Shown in pieces: positions 1 to 7,010 of a DNA stretch of 34,845 nt. The notes below the pieces were generated by a model. It saw nothing but the letters and a program-made list of their open reading frames with translations. It was not told where the DNA came from and searched no databases. How positions within the stretch are numbered: position 1 is the stretch's first letter; each line of letters opens with the position of its first letter. Origin of the DNA: an uncultured Ectothiorhodospiraceae bacterium. GTDB lineage: Bacteria > Pseudomonadota > Gammaproteobacteria > UBA9214. The stretch is taken from NCBI GenBank assembly GCA_947258515.1, contig CAMYIO010000077.1:1-34845 (forward strand), in the 5' to 3' direction. Both the position numbers and the translations under genes were made by a program.

Positions 1-30
1 TACTTAAAAATCCATGTGGCCCATAAATTG

Positions 31-66
31 GGGCATGTTTGGGCATGTTTGGGCATGTTTGGGCAT
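31..66. repeat. Tandem decamer repeat, 3.6 copies
   Basis: The 10-base unit gggcatgttt is repeated three times without change and followed by a fourth partial copy (gggcat). It lies in gene-free DNA about 200 bases upstream of the protease gene. Short spaced G-rich repeats of this sort can be protein-binding arrays, for example arm-type sites of a tyrosine integrase. The related doublet at about 3085-3106 (gggggcaa twice) near the apparent attachment site makes that idea reasonable, but it is inference. Confidence 0.8.
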
Positions 67-265
67 AGCTTGGTCAACATTTCTTGCCAATTTCCATCAC
101 TCTGCCTGTAAAGCAAAGGCCAAATTCTCCTTTTCTCCTTATACAGACGCCCTAAATCGTAGAAATCACCATCTACCCGGTACGCAATACCGGTTGTATC
201 GTCCCATATTCCAGTTTCTTTTCCGTGTCAGGGAACACCGCTGATGTAGTATCGTTAGTAATATT

Positions 266-1843
266 ATGTATCAGATAAACAATAAAAAAGTAGCATCGCC
301 AACGGCGGACCGCTCTGTAGTCCTGAGAGTATGGCATCTACTGTTGACCTTGTGCCTGTTGTACTTACCGGGAATTGCTACGGCAGATTACCGTTTGATT
401 ATAAGACTACTCGGGCAGACTGGGACAGTCCTCGATACTGCTGCTGTAGAACAGGTCGTCACTGGCTTGAGCGAGCGCACACAATCCAGGCTTGTTCTGG
501 TAAGACAGGTCGGACGGGATGCCCTGCTGCTGGCCGCGCCCGATATCAGCACAGTCACAGAACGGGATGAACTCATCGACCAGTTGCAGGCCGATCCCCA
601 GGTTGATTATGTACGTACCGACCGGCGTGCGCGCATACAGTTTGTGCCGAATGACCCGCAGTATGTCACCCAGTGGAATCTCTACGAGGACTCCGGTGGC
701 ATACGCATGCCATCCGCTTGGGACGTGGAACGTGGCAGCCAAAAAATTGTGACGGCGATTATCGACACTGGCATCCTGCCGCATGCAGAACTCGACTCGG
801 CACGCTTCTTGCCCGGATACGATTTTTTCAGTGACATGTTCAATGATAATGACGGTATCCCTGGCCGTGATGCAAATCCAGCTGATCCAGGTGATGCCAC
901 TTTGGCCGATGAGTGCGGGGGTGGTGGCAGCCCAACGAACAGTTCCTGGCATGGTACCAGCGTTGTCGGTGTGGTCGCCGCCACCACTGACAATGCGCTC
1001 GGTATCGTCGGGATTGACCATAGAGGTCATATCCTGGTTGCACGTGCACTCGGCAAGTGCGGCGGATTTATCTCCGATATTATCGATGCCATGCGCTGGG
1101 CGGCCGGCCTGAAGGTCTTTGGAGTACCGCTAAATCCAAACCCGGCACGGGTTATCAACCTGAGTGCCGGCAGTACCGATGCCTGCTCAGCCTTTGAGCA
1201 GGATGCAATCGACGAAGTGGTCAGCAGTGGTGTTAGTGTTGTCGTTGCGGCTGGCAATGGTGCAGCCGATGTGGATATTACCAGCCCTGCAAACTGCAAC
1301 CGTGTAATCACCGTGGCTGCTACGACCCGCGGCGGTGCGCGTGCCGGTTATTCCAATATCGGCAATCGTGTGGACATCAGCGCACCGGGTGGTGAAGGTG
1401 TCGATGCCATTCCTGTGTTGTATAACACCGGACTGACGGACCCTGGCGATGATGCGATTGCGTATGCATTGGGTACCAGTTTCGCGGCGGCACAGGTTAC
1501 CGGTGTGGCGGCACTGATACTTGCTCATAACTCCGATCTGTCACCAAGGCAGGTTGAGCACATACTGAAATCATCAGCGCGCCCCTTTCCGGATACCAGT
1601 TGTGATACGACTATCTGTGGTGCCGGTATCGTGGATGCGGAAAGAGCCCTTGTAATTGCGGAAAATACGCTGCCAGAGATACCAGCCACTGATACGGTCG
1701 TTAGTAGCGGGGGTGGTGGAGGTGGCAGTGGCGGTGGTTGTACGCTTACGGACGTTCGCCAACCGGACCCGTTGTTTCCAGTACTGCTGGCCTGGGCGCT
1801 GTACCTGCTGGTGCGCATACGTCGACCAAAACATATCGCTTAG
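266..1843 (+). CDS. Secreted S8 (subtilisin-family) serine protease with C-terminal sorting tail
   Basis: A 525-residue extracellular or surface peptidase. Residues 22-40 form a signal peptide ending at an ATA-DY site. Residues 43-121 look like an inhibitor/propeptide domain. The catalytic domain shows Asp167 (IIDTGI), His229 (WHGTSVVG), the oxyanion Asn331 (AAGNG) and Ser405 (GTSFAAAQ), so the triad is complete. Residues 482-491 are nearly all glycine, followed by Cys492, a hydrophobic helix (about 503-516) and a basic end (RIRRPK). That Gly-rich/Cys/helix/Arg layout is the pattern of GlyGly-CTERM-like sorting tails, which intramembrane proteases cut and which may be lipid-modified. The matching processing enzyme is not in the window. 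The start at 266 has a weak ribosome site, but it supplies the signal peptide. The gene stands alone in accessory-looking DNA. Confidence 0.9.
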   Translation: MYQINNKKVASPTADRSVVLRVWHLLLTLCLLYLPGIATADYRLIIRLLGQTGTVLDTAAVEQVVTGLSERTQSRLVLVRQVGRDALLLAAPDISTVTERDELIDQLQADPQVDYVRTDRRARIQFVPNDPQYVTQWNLYEDSGGIRMPSAWDVERGSQKIVTAIIDTGILPHAELDSARFLPGYDFFSDMFNDNDGIPGRDANPADPGDATLADECGGGGSPTNSSWHGTSVVGVVAATTDNALGIVGIDHRGHILVARALGKCGGFISDIIDAMRWAAGLKVFGVPLNPNPARVINLSAGSTDACSAFEQDAIDEVVSSGVSVVVAAGNGAADVDITSPANCNRVITVAATTRGGARAGYSNIGNRVDISAPGGEGVDAIPVLYNTGLTDPGDDAIAYALGTSFAAAQVTGVAALILAHNSDLSPRQVEHILKSSARPFPDTSCDTTICGAGIVDAERALVIAENTLPEIPATDTVVSSGGGGGGSGGGCTLTDVRQPDPLFPVLLAWALYLLVRIRRPKHIA

Positions 1844-2237
1844 TATCTATGAAAGTGCAGAAGTTGGCCGGTTATCCCCCTTGCGTGTCAAAAGAATAAT
1901 CGTTGTTCATAGTCCAACGAAGGGCAAGTAACTGACAGGAAGCGGGCATTCCTGGAGCAAGCAGCTGTATTCTCATCTAAACGCGTGCTATCAACCCGAT
2001 CATTCTTGGACGCAGGCATTGATATATTCAAGGCATTAATAGTTTCTTATGTGCTGAATAAGTATTTTCCACAATACAAATAGTAGTGCGCCATAACTAG
2101 ACTTCTATCCTATAGTCAAAGTAATGCCAGCATTAGCTAAAGTAATGAAGGCGTTTTGACTATTAGGACTCATGAGGTTTCGTGGTTCTGAGTAAAGGGC
2201 ATGAGACTCTATGCGTCTTTTTTGATATCGAATAAAC
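1844..2237. other. Gene-free stretch between protease and small-gene pair
   Basis: About 390 AT-rich bases in which I see no convincing reading frame, RNA gene or terminator. The promoter of the downstream small-gene pair presumably lies in its right part, but no clear -35/-10 pair could be fixed. Confidence 0.5.
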
Positions 2238-2252
2238 AGGAGGAAGGATGCC

Positions 2253-2519
2253 ATGGGACAAGCATTACATAGCATAGAGAACGAACCTGACCATAGTGTT
2301 GAAATCGTTGTGCACATAACCGAGAGCCTGGGAGAACAACGGCGAGAAGATTTGGTTGCCGCTCTGAAAGATAATGGCGGTATCACTACCGCAGAATTCT
2401 GTCCGTTACGCTACCACCTAATGCTGGTCAGGTACGACAGAGAGATGTATTCCTCACAAGATGTGCTAGATCGTGTTAAATCACAAAATGTCGATGCCAG
2501 GCTGATTGGCCCGGTATAG
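2253..2519 (+). CDS. Small protein of unknown function with an HMA-like (ferredoxin-fold) pattern
   Basis: An 88-residue soluble protein. A strong ribosome site, AGGAGG at 2238-2243, is nine bases before the ATG and fixes the start. An earlier ATG at 2248 is out of frame. The order of predicted elements (strand VEIVVHI, helix EQRREDLVAAL, strand ITTAEFC, strand HLMLVRYD, helix SQDVLDRVK, strand DARLIGPV) resembles the beta-alpha-beta-beta-alpha-beta fold of heavy-metal-associated domains. The usual metal-binding CxxC is absent, so metal binding cannot be claimed. The gene is followed within 20 bases by a small membrane-protein gene, and the two probably form an operon closed by the terminator at 2880. 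Confidence 0.7.
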   Translation: MGQALHSIENEPDHSVEIVVHITESLGEQRREDLVAALKDNGGITTAEFCPLRYHLMLVRYDREMYSSQDVLDRVKSQNVDARLIGPV

Positions 2520-2539
2520 GGATGACCCAGGGGGAGATA

Positions 2540-2848
2540 ATGAAAGATACAGACAAGCTTCACAAGCTGTTAACGACCCACAGGGGGCCTGGAGAAATAC
2601 AGGACTGGATATTCTCATTGACCCCTATTGGTGTCGCGTTTGTCTTTTATATTGTTTTCATCATGTCTTCGGGTATTGAACCCAAGGGACTTTTTATTGC
2701 CTATGGTGCAGCAGCTGGTTTTATTGGATTGGAAAGTTACTGGATAGTCCGTGGCTGGCACAATAATCATGCAAGCACAGTCATCATGGGTGCCATTGGT
2801 ATTCTTATTACGATATTTGTACTTGGATTATATATGTCCTTTATGTGA
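2540..2848 (+). CDS. Small three-helix membrane protein, unknown function
   Basis: The ATG at 2540 is preferred over the in-frame ATG at 2522 because an AGGGGGAG ribosome site sits just before it; this gives a protein of 102 residues. After a hydrophilic N-terminus of about 25 residues come three hydrophobic segments: around PIGVAFVFYIVFIM, FIAYGAAAGFIGLESYWIV and VIMGAIGILITIFVLGLYM. I do not recognise a family. It follows the HMA-like gene by about 20 bases and is followed directly by a terminator, so the pair is likely a two-gene operon in the accessory region. Confidence 0.7.
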   Translation: MKDTDKLHKLLTTHRGPGEIQDWIFSLTPIGVAFVFYIVFIMSSGIEPKGLFIAYGAAAGFIGLESYWIVRGWHNNHASTVIMGAIGILITIFVLGLYMSFM

Positions 2849-2879
2849 CGGGACATCAGTACTGATTAGTATTCCTCAC

Positions 2880-2903
2880 GGCGGCCCTTGGGTCGCCTTT
2901 TTT
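2880..2903 (+). terminator. Rho-independent terminator of the small-gene pair
   Basis: The stem GGCGGCC/GGTCGCC has seven pairs including one G-T, a four-base loop and six T residues at 2898-2903. It begins 31 bases after the membrane-protein stop codon. Confidence 0.85.
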
Positions 2904-3150
2904 ATTCGTGCTAAATGTCGTGTTGTGGCCGTTCCAGGAAATACAATTGTCACGACAAGAGAGCCCCGAGGTATGCGGGGAACGTCTTACCTGGCCCTCA
3001 TTCAAGAAGTTCAGGTTAATCACGAACGTTTCAGCAATGGCCATCTCTGGAAGCTATTATTCACTGATAGACAGTGATTAGCTGGGGGCAACTCCGGGGG
3101 CAATTACGAAAGATTCATTTTATTTATATTACAGTCACATATGCTCTGTT

Positions 3151-3173
3151 TTCGGTAGTCGCCGCCTCCACCA
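3151..3173 (+). other. Probable displaced 3' end of a tmRNA (or tRNA-Ala) gene: attachment-site scar
   Basis: The block ends in cgccgcctccacca: seven acceptor-stem bases CGCCTCC with T at the position that makes the G3-U70 pair typical of tmRNA and tRNA-Ala, then discriminator A and CCA. TTCG sits where the T-loop would be, but the T-stem does not pair and no 5' part exists upstream, so this is not a working RNA gene. A terminator follows ten bases later, as is usual behind ssrA. Elements that integrate into the 3' end of such genes leave exactly this displaced end and terminator at the far border. The scar reading is inference. Confidence 0.45.
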
Positions 3174-3182
3174 AACGTAAAG

Positions 3183-3207
3183 GCCACCCAAATAGGGTGG
3201 CTTTTTT
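3183..3207 (+). terminator. Strong Rho-independent terminator
   Basis: A perfect seven-pair stem GCCACCC/GGGTGGC with loop AAATA is followed by six T residues. No protein gene ends just upstream. It follows the CCA end of the tmRNA/tRNA-like block by nine bases, so it probably served that RNA gene. Confidence 0.9.
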
Positions 3208-3559
3208 GTGTAGCTGGTGGATACCAGGACACCTGAACCTGGCCACAATTATTTATCGAAATTTGTCAGAGAATATATCTGGACCCTATATTCGCAAATT
3301 GCACTGACCGCAGTTCCCGCGTCGCAAATTGCAAATAGACAGCCATGGGATTACTGTTTAGAACACGTTACTCATATCAGGCTTAGCCCCCGTTTGCAGG
3401 CCTTTTACGCCCTGGCAGGCGTTGATGCTGATCCTGATGGCCGATTGGCCTGATTATTGCTCCTAAACCTGGCAGCAATTCAAATAGATCAGAAACAGAC
3501 AACCCGTCCAGTGGAGATATTCCATTATAAGACAACTACATCGCTGTCTGACGGGCTGT

Positions 3560-4399
3560 TTGCTTGCACTGCTCCTTGCAAGCAGCAGCCATGCAGAGAT
3601 AACCGGGCAAGCCCTGACCTTCGGGATCGTCCCGCAACAGTCAGCTGCCAAGCTGGCGCGGGTGTGGACACCGCTGCTGGAACATCTCTCGACTCTGACC
3701 GGTCAACGCCTGTTATTCAGAACGGCCCCTAATATTCCAGAGTTCGAACGCCGCCTGGCTAACGGTGAGTACGATCTTGCCTACATGAACCCTTATCACT
3801 ACACCACTTTCCACCGTTCCCCCGGCTACCAGGCATTTGCCAGGGAAAAAGGGAAGCGTCTAAAAGGTATTATCGTGGTGCGCGCAGACAGCCCATACAA
3901 GGACCTGGATGAATTGGCTGACCAGACCCTGGCTTTCCCCTCCCCCGCCGCATTTGCCGCCAGCATTATTACCCGCGCGCAGTTCAGCGGACTCGGAATC
4001 GCTATCACACCCAAATATGTCTCATCTCATGACTCGGTCTATCGATCAGTAGCGGTAGGGCTCTACCCGGCAGGTGGCGGCGTCATGCGTACGCTAAACG
4101 GCCTGGAACCTGAAGTTCGGGAGAAGCTGCGTATCCTGTGGACCTCTGAGCCCTACACGTCGCATGCCATTGCAGCACACCCCCGGGTACCGAGCGACAC
4201 AGTTAACACCGTGTTAACAGCAATGCAGCAACTGGAAAACACTGAACAGGGAAGGCAACTGCTTAGCCAAATAAACTTCAAAGGGATTGTCGCTGCAAGC
4301 GATGCTGAATGGGACGACATCCGCAAGCTGAACATTGACCTGCTTGATGGCCTGGTTGCCAGTCCGGCAACCACAACGGAGGGCAGTCACACACCGTGA
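3560..4399 (+). CDS. PhnD-like periplasmic substrate-binding protein (sensor partner of the adjacent kinase)
   Basis: A periplasmic protein of the phosphate/phosphite/phosphonate-binding family, about 280 residues (usual family length). The family layout is visible: TFGIVPQQSA at the N-terminal lobe, GEYDLAYMNPYHY, the hinge-side stretch SHDSVYRSVAVGL, and AGGGVMRTLNGL. No transporter permease or ATPase gene is near, and the stop codon overlaps the kinase gene (GTGA at 4396), so its job is probably to present a ligand to the kinase. The start is uncertain. The TTG at 3560 cuts the signal peptide short; the frame is open back to 3488, and an ATT at 3524 with GGAG eight bases before it would give a proper signal peptide with basic residues (IIRQLHRCL). 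The ligand is unknown. Confidence 0.85.
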   Translation: MLALLLASSSHAEITGQALTFGIVPQQSAAKLARVWTPLLEHLSTLTGQRLLFRTAPNIPEFERRLANGEYDLAYMNPYHYTTFHRSPGYQAFAREKGKRLKGIIVVRADSPYKDLDELADQTLAFPSPAAFAASIITRAQFSGLGIAITPKYVSSHDSVYRSVAVGLYPAGGGVMRTLNGLEPEVREKLRILWTSEPYTSHAIAAHPRVPSDTVNTVLTAMQQLENTEQGRQLLSQINFKGIVAASDAEWDDIRKLNIDLLDGLVASPATTTEGSHTP

Positions 4400-4863
4400 C
4401 CTTTCGCCAGAAAACTATTTTCGGCGTTGCCGTAATCGAGGCAATCCTGCTGGTTGTATTGATCTGGACAGGCATCAATTATCTGCGCTCGATTAACGAG
4501 TCAGAACTTATCAAACGGGCGGCGGCAACATTGACCCTTCTCTCCCGTGCTTCCCGTGATGCTGTCCTCTCGACTGACATGGCGACATTGCATGATATCG
4601 TCAATGATGCCATTTCGATACCGGAACTTGGCTACGTGCGCATCCTGAATCCGGATGGAGTCATTCTGGCTGAGGCCGGGCCAAACCTTCCGGCACACGG
4701 TATCTTTTCGGCAGATCTGGACTATGCATCCGTAGACGACGGCAGCTTCGACACCGCCATTGATATCAAGGAGAGCAACACTCGCTATGGCCGGCTCGAG
4801 GTTGGAATTTTAACCTCGCACATCGACAACGTTATCAGCGATGCCGGCAGCTCACCAGCCTGA
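4396..4863 (+). CDS. N-terminal sensor fragment of the hybrid histidine kinase (disrupted gene)
   Basis: A 155-residue frame starting at GTG within the upstream stop codon. It has one membrane helix (about residues 8-27) and a periplasmic sensor region up to about residue 145. It stops at 4861 just where a second membrane helix should begin. The HAMP domain continues in another frame (from about 4842: RQLTSLNDASRRI, then GNDELAHTVRAFNQM) straight into the kinase frame beginning at 4962. No frame in this stretch encodes a hydrophobic helix. The simplest reading is an out-of-frame deletion that removed TM2. As it stands this would be a membrane-anchored sensor stub without a kinase. Confidence 0.75.
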   Translation: MTFRQKTIFGVAVIEAILLVVLIWTGINYLRSINESELIKRAAATLTLLSRASRDAVLSTDMATLHDIVNDAISIPELGYVRILNPDGVILAEAGPNLPAHGIFSADLDYASVDDGSFDTAIDIKESNTRYGRLEVGILTSHIDNVISDAGSSPA

Positions 4864-4961
4864 ATGATGCCTCCCGCCGTATAATCAATGGTGAACTGGG
4901 ATATCAACTCCCTGTACAGGGTAATGACGAACTGGCTCATACGGTAAGGGCCTTCAACCAA

Positions 4962-6977
4962 ATGTCATTACACTTGCAGGAAGATGTAAAGCAGCAAGAT
5001 GCCATTATCAAGTCCGCGCTGGACTGTATTATCAACATGGACAATGAAGGCCTTATCACCGAGTTCAACCCTGTTGCAGAAGAGACCTTCGGTTACAGCC
5101 GGAAAGAAGTCATCGGCCGTCCCTTAGTGGACACAATCATTCCACCCGCATCCCGCGAGGCACACAACAAGGGGCTTGAGCACTACCTGGTAACAGGTGA
5201 AACTTCGATTCTGGGTAATCGCATCGAGGTAAAGGCCATGCGCTCGGACAGCACGGAGTTTCCGGTCGAAATGTCCATCAACGTAACCTGGATTGAGAAG
5301 AAACCACTTTTTACCGCCTACCTTCGCGACATTACCGAACGACGCATTCAAGAAGCCGCCATGAGACAGGCAAAGAATCTCGCGGAAGAAGCGGCAGAGG
5401 CGAAATCAAGCTTCCTTGCCAACATGAGCCATGAAATCCGCACACCCATGAATGCCGTACTTGGATTACTTGGCCTGCTGGCGAATGAAGATAATCTGAC
5501 CGCCCAGCAGAAAGCATGGGTTAAAACAGCCCATCAATCAAGCGGCTTACTGCTCAACCTGATCAACAATACCCTGGATTTTTCAAAGATCGATTCCGGG
5601 AAAGTGGAGCTGGATTTTGCAAGCTTCAACCTCCGCTCGCTGATCGACACCACCATCAACATGTTCAGACCCAAAGCCGAATCCAGGGGGATCACCCTGT
5701 CCAGCTGTCTGGGGAAGACCTTGCCAGCCTTCATCGAAGGCGATAGCGGACGTCTGCGGCAGATACTGATCAACCTGGTTGGCAATGCCATCAAATTTAC
5801 TCATGAAGGCACGATCAATCTGGATATCACACTGACTGGAGACAGCGAACACCGGTTCATTCGCTTCGCAGTATCTGACACCGGGGTCGGCATCCCGGCC
5901 GGGGATCTCGATAAATTGTTTACCGAATTTACCCAACTGACCCCGGGCGGCATCACTCACTCCGAGGGAACAGGGCTCGGCCTGGCTATCTCCAGGCAAC
6001 TGGTTACTCTGATGGACGGACAAATCGGCGTGGAAAGCGAGCCGGACAAGGGCAGTTGCTTCTGGTTTGAAATTCCCCTTGTTGAGGGCAAACACTGCAA
6101 CGAAAAAACGCCGGGGACCGGGCCGTCCATGGACAGAATAGCGCCGGTTAGCGGGAAGAAATATACCCAGGCATCAAGACCCGCAGGGCACGGGGCTCGT
6201 ATTCTTCTCGCCGAGGACAGCCCCGCCAACCAGATGGTGGCGCTGTCCATGCTGAAGGACACCGGTTACCACATTGATACCGTGATCAATGGGAAGGAAG
6301 CCGTGGAATCAATGAGAAACCTGCCCTACGACCTGGTGCTCATGGACATCTCCATGCCGGAAATGAATGGAATGGAAGCGACCGCTGTAATTCGCAAGCT
6401 GGCTGGTGACAAGGGTCGCGTGCCTGTCATCGCCATGACAGCTCATGCCATAAAGGGAGACCGTGAAAAGTTCCTTGCTTCAGGCATGGACGATTACATT
6501 TCCAAGCCGGTCGACAAGCAACTGTTGCTGGATATCCTTGATAAATGGTTGCCCGAAGACCCTGCAGCCACCCGGGTCGGAAACACAGGCGGGCCGGCAA
6601 TGCGAGACCTGCAGATGCTCGACATCAATACACTGGAACAGCTTGCACGCGACACCAGCCCCGATTTAATGCCCCACATGCTTGCCGCCTTCCGCAAGGA
6701 AACGGTCAAACGCATACACGTCATATCACAGTCACTGTCTCCACTCGCAGCGGAACAGCTGGAGCGTGAATCACACAGCCTGAAATCCAGCGCCGGCACG
6801 TTTGGCGCCTTCGACCTGCAACAGCTGGCAAGATGTGTGGAACCAGGTGATAGCGGAACTGGACCACTACCTGGTGATGACACAACAACAAGAACCGCTA
6901 CACGCTGGCACCGAGACATAAACTTAACGGTTTGTATTGCCTTGTTTTACATTCCATTGCTCAATATATATCACTGA
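4962..6977 (+). CDS. Hybrid sensor histidine kinase, PAS-HisKA-HATPase-REC-Hpt (5' and 3' ends frameshifted)
   Basis: The kinase half of the disrupted gene: PAS (about residues 11-125), HisKA with His157 (SHEIRTP), HATPase with Asn275 (NLVGNAIKFT), G1 DTGVG 306-310 and G2 GTGLGL 336-341, a receiver with Asp462 (LMDISMPEMNG) and Lys515, and an Hpt domain with His605 (SHSLKSS). The ATG at 4962 has no ribosome site and lies inside the HAMP segment, which is open upstream in the same frame, so the true start is the GTG at 4396. Near 6838 the frame breaks again. The natural Hpt end is read in another frame from about 6838 (WNQVIAELDHYLVM) and stops at 6921, while this frame runs on into nonsense to 6977. 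The receiver and Hpt would feed a phosphorelay to the next gene. It is probably a pseudogene unless the breaks are assembly errors. Confidence 0.85.
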   Translation: MSLHLQEDVKQQDAIIKSALDCIINMDNEGLITEFNPVAEETFGYSRKEVIGRPLVDTIIPPASREAHNKGLEHYLVTGETSILGNRIEVKAMRSDSTEFPVEMSINVTWIEKKPLFTAYLRDITERRIQEAAMRQAKNLAEEAAEAKSSFLANMSHEIRTPMNAVLGLLGLLANEDNLTAQQKAWVKTAHQSSGLLLNLINNTLDFSKIDSGKVELDFASFNLRSLIDTTINMFRPKAESRGITLSSCLGKTLPAFIEGDSGRLRQILINLVGNAIKFTHEGTINLDITLTGDSEHRFIRFAVSDTGVGIPAGDLDKLFTEFTQLTPGGITHSEGTGLGLAISRQLVTLMDGQIGVESEPDKGSCFWFEIPLVEGKHCNEKTPGTGPSMDRIAPVSGKKYTQASRPAGHGARILLAEDSPANQMVALSMLKDTGYHIDTVINGKEAVESMRNLPYDLVLMDISMPEMNGMEATAVIRKLAGDKGRVPVIAMTAHAIKGDREKFLASGMDDYISKPVDKQLLLDILDKWLPEDPAATRVGNTGGPAMRDLQMLDINTLEQLARDTSPDLMPHMLAAFRKETVKRIHVISQSLSPLAAEQLERESHSLKSSAGTFGAFDLQQLARCVEPGDSGTGPLPGDDTTTRTATRWHRDINLTVCIALFYIPLLNIYH

Positions 6978-7010
6978 TAATATCAACGCTTATCTGGTAC
7001 TGAAGTACAC

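Larger units (their letters stand above)
2904..3523. other. Gene-free boundary region with an attachment-site-like scar
   Basis: About 620 bases without a credible gene. It holds a doublet of gggggcaa about ten bases apart (3085-3106), a small inverted repeat TCACTG/CAGTGA near 3060-3078, a sequence like the 3' end of a tmRNA or tRNA (3151-3173) and a strong terminator right after it (3183-3207). The rest, up to the binding-protein gene, shows nothing I can name. Confidence 0.6.

Noticed and set aside
407-1030. 207-residue minus-strand frame inside the protease gene
   Set aside because: Antisense shadow of the protease, whose catalytic motifs are clear on the plus strand.
3151-3173. A functional tRNA or tmRNA gene
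   Set aside because: Only the 3' acceptor half is present; the T-stem does not pair and no matching 5' acceptor lies upstream.
4834-4870. Programmed ribosomal frameshift joining the two kinase frames
   Set aside because: No slippery heptamer is present and the protein would still lack its second membrane helix, so a deletion fits better.
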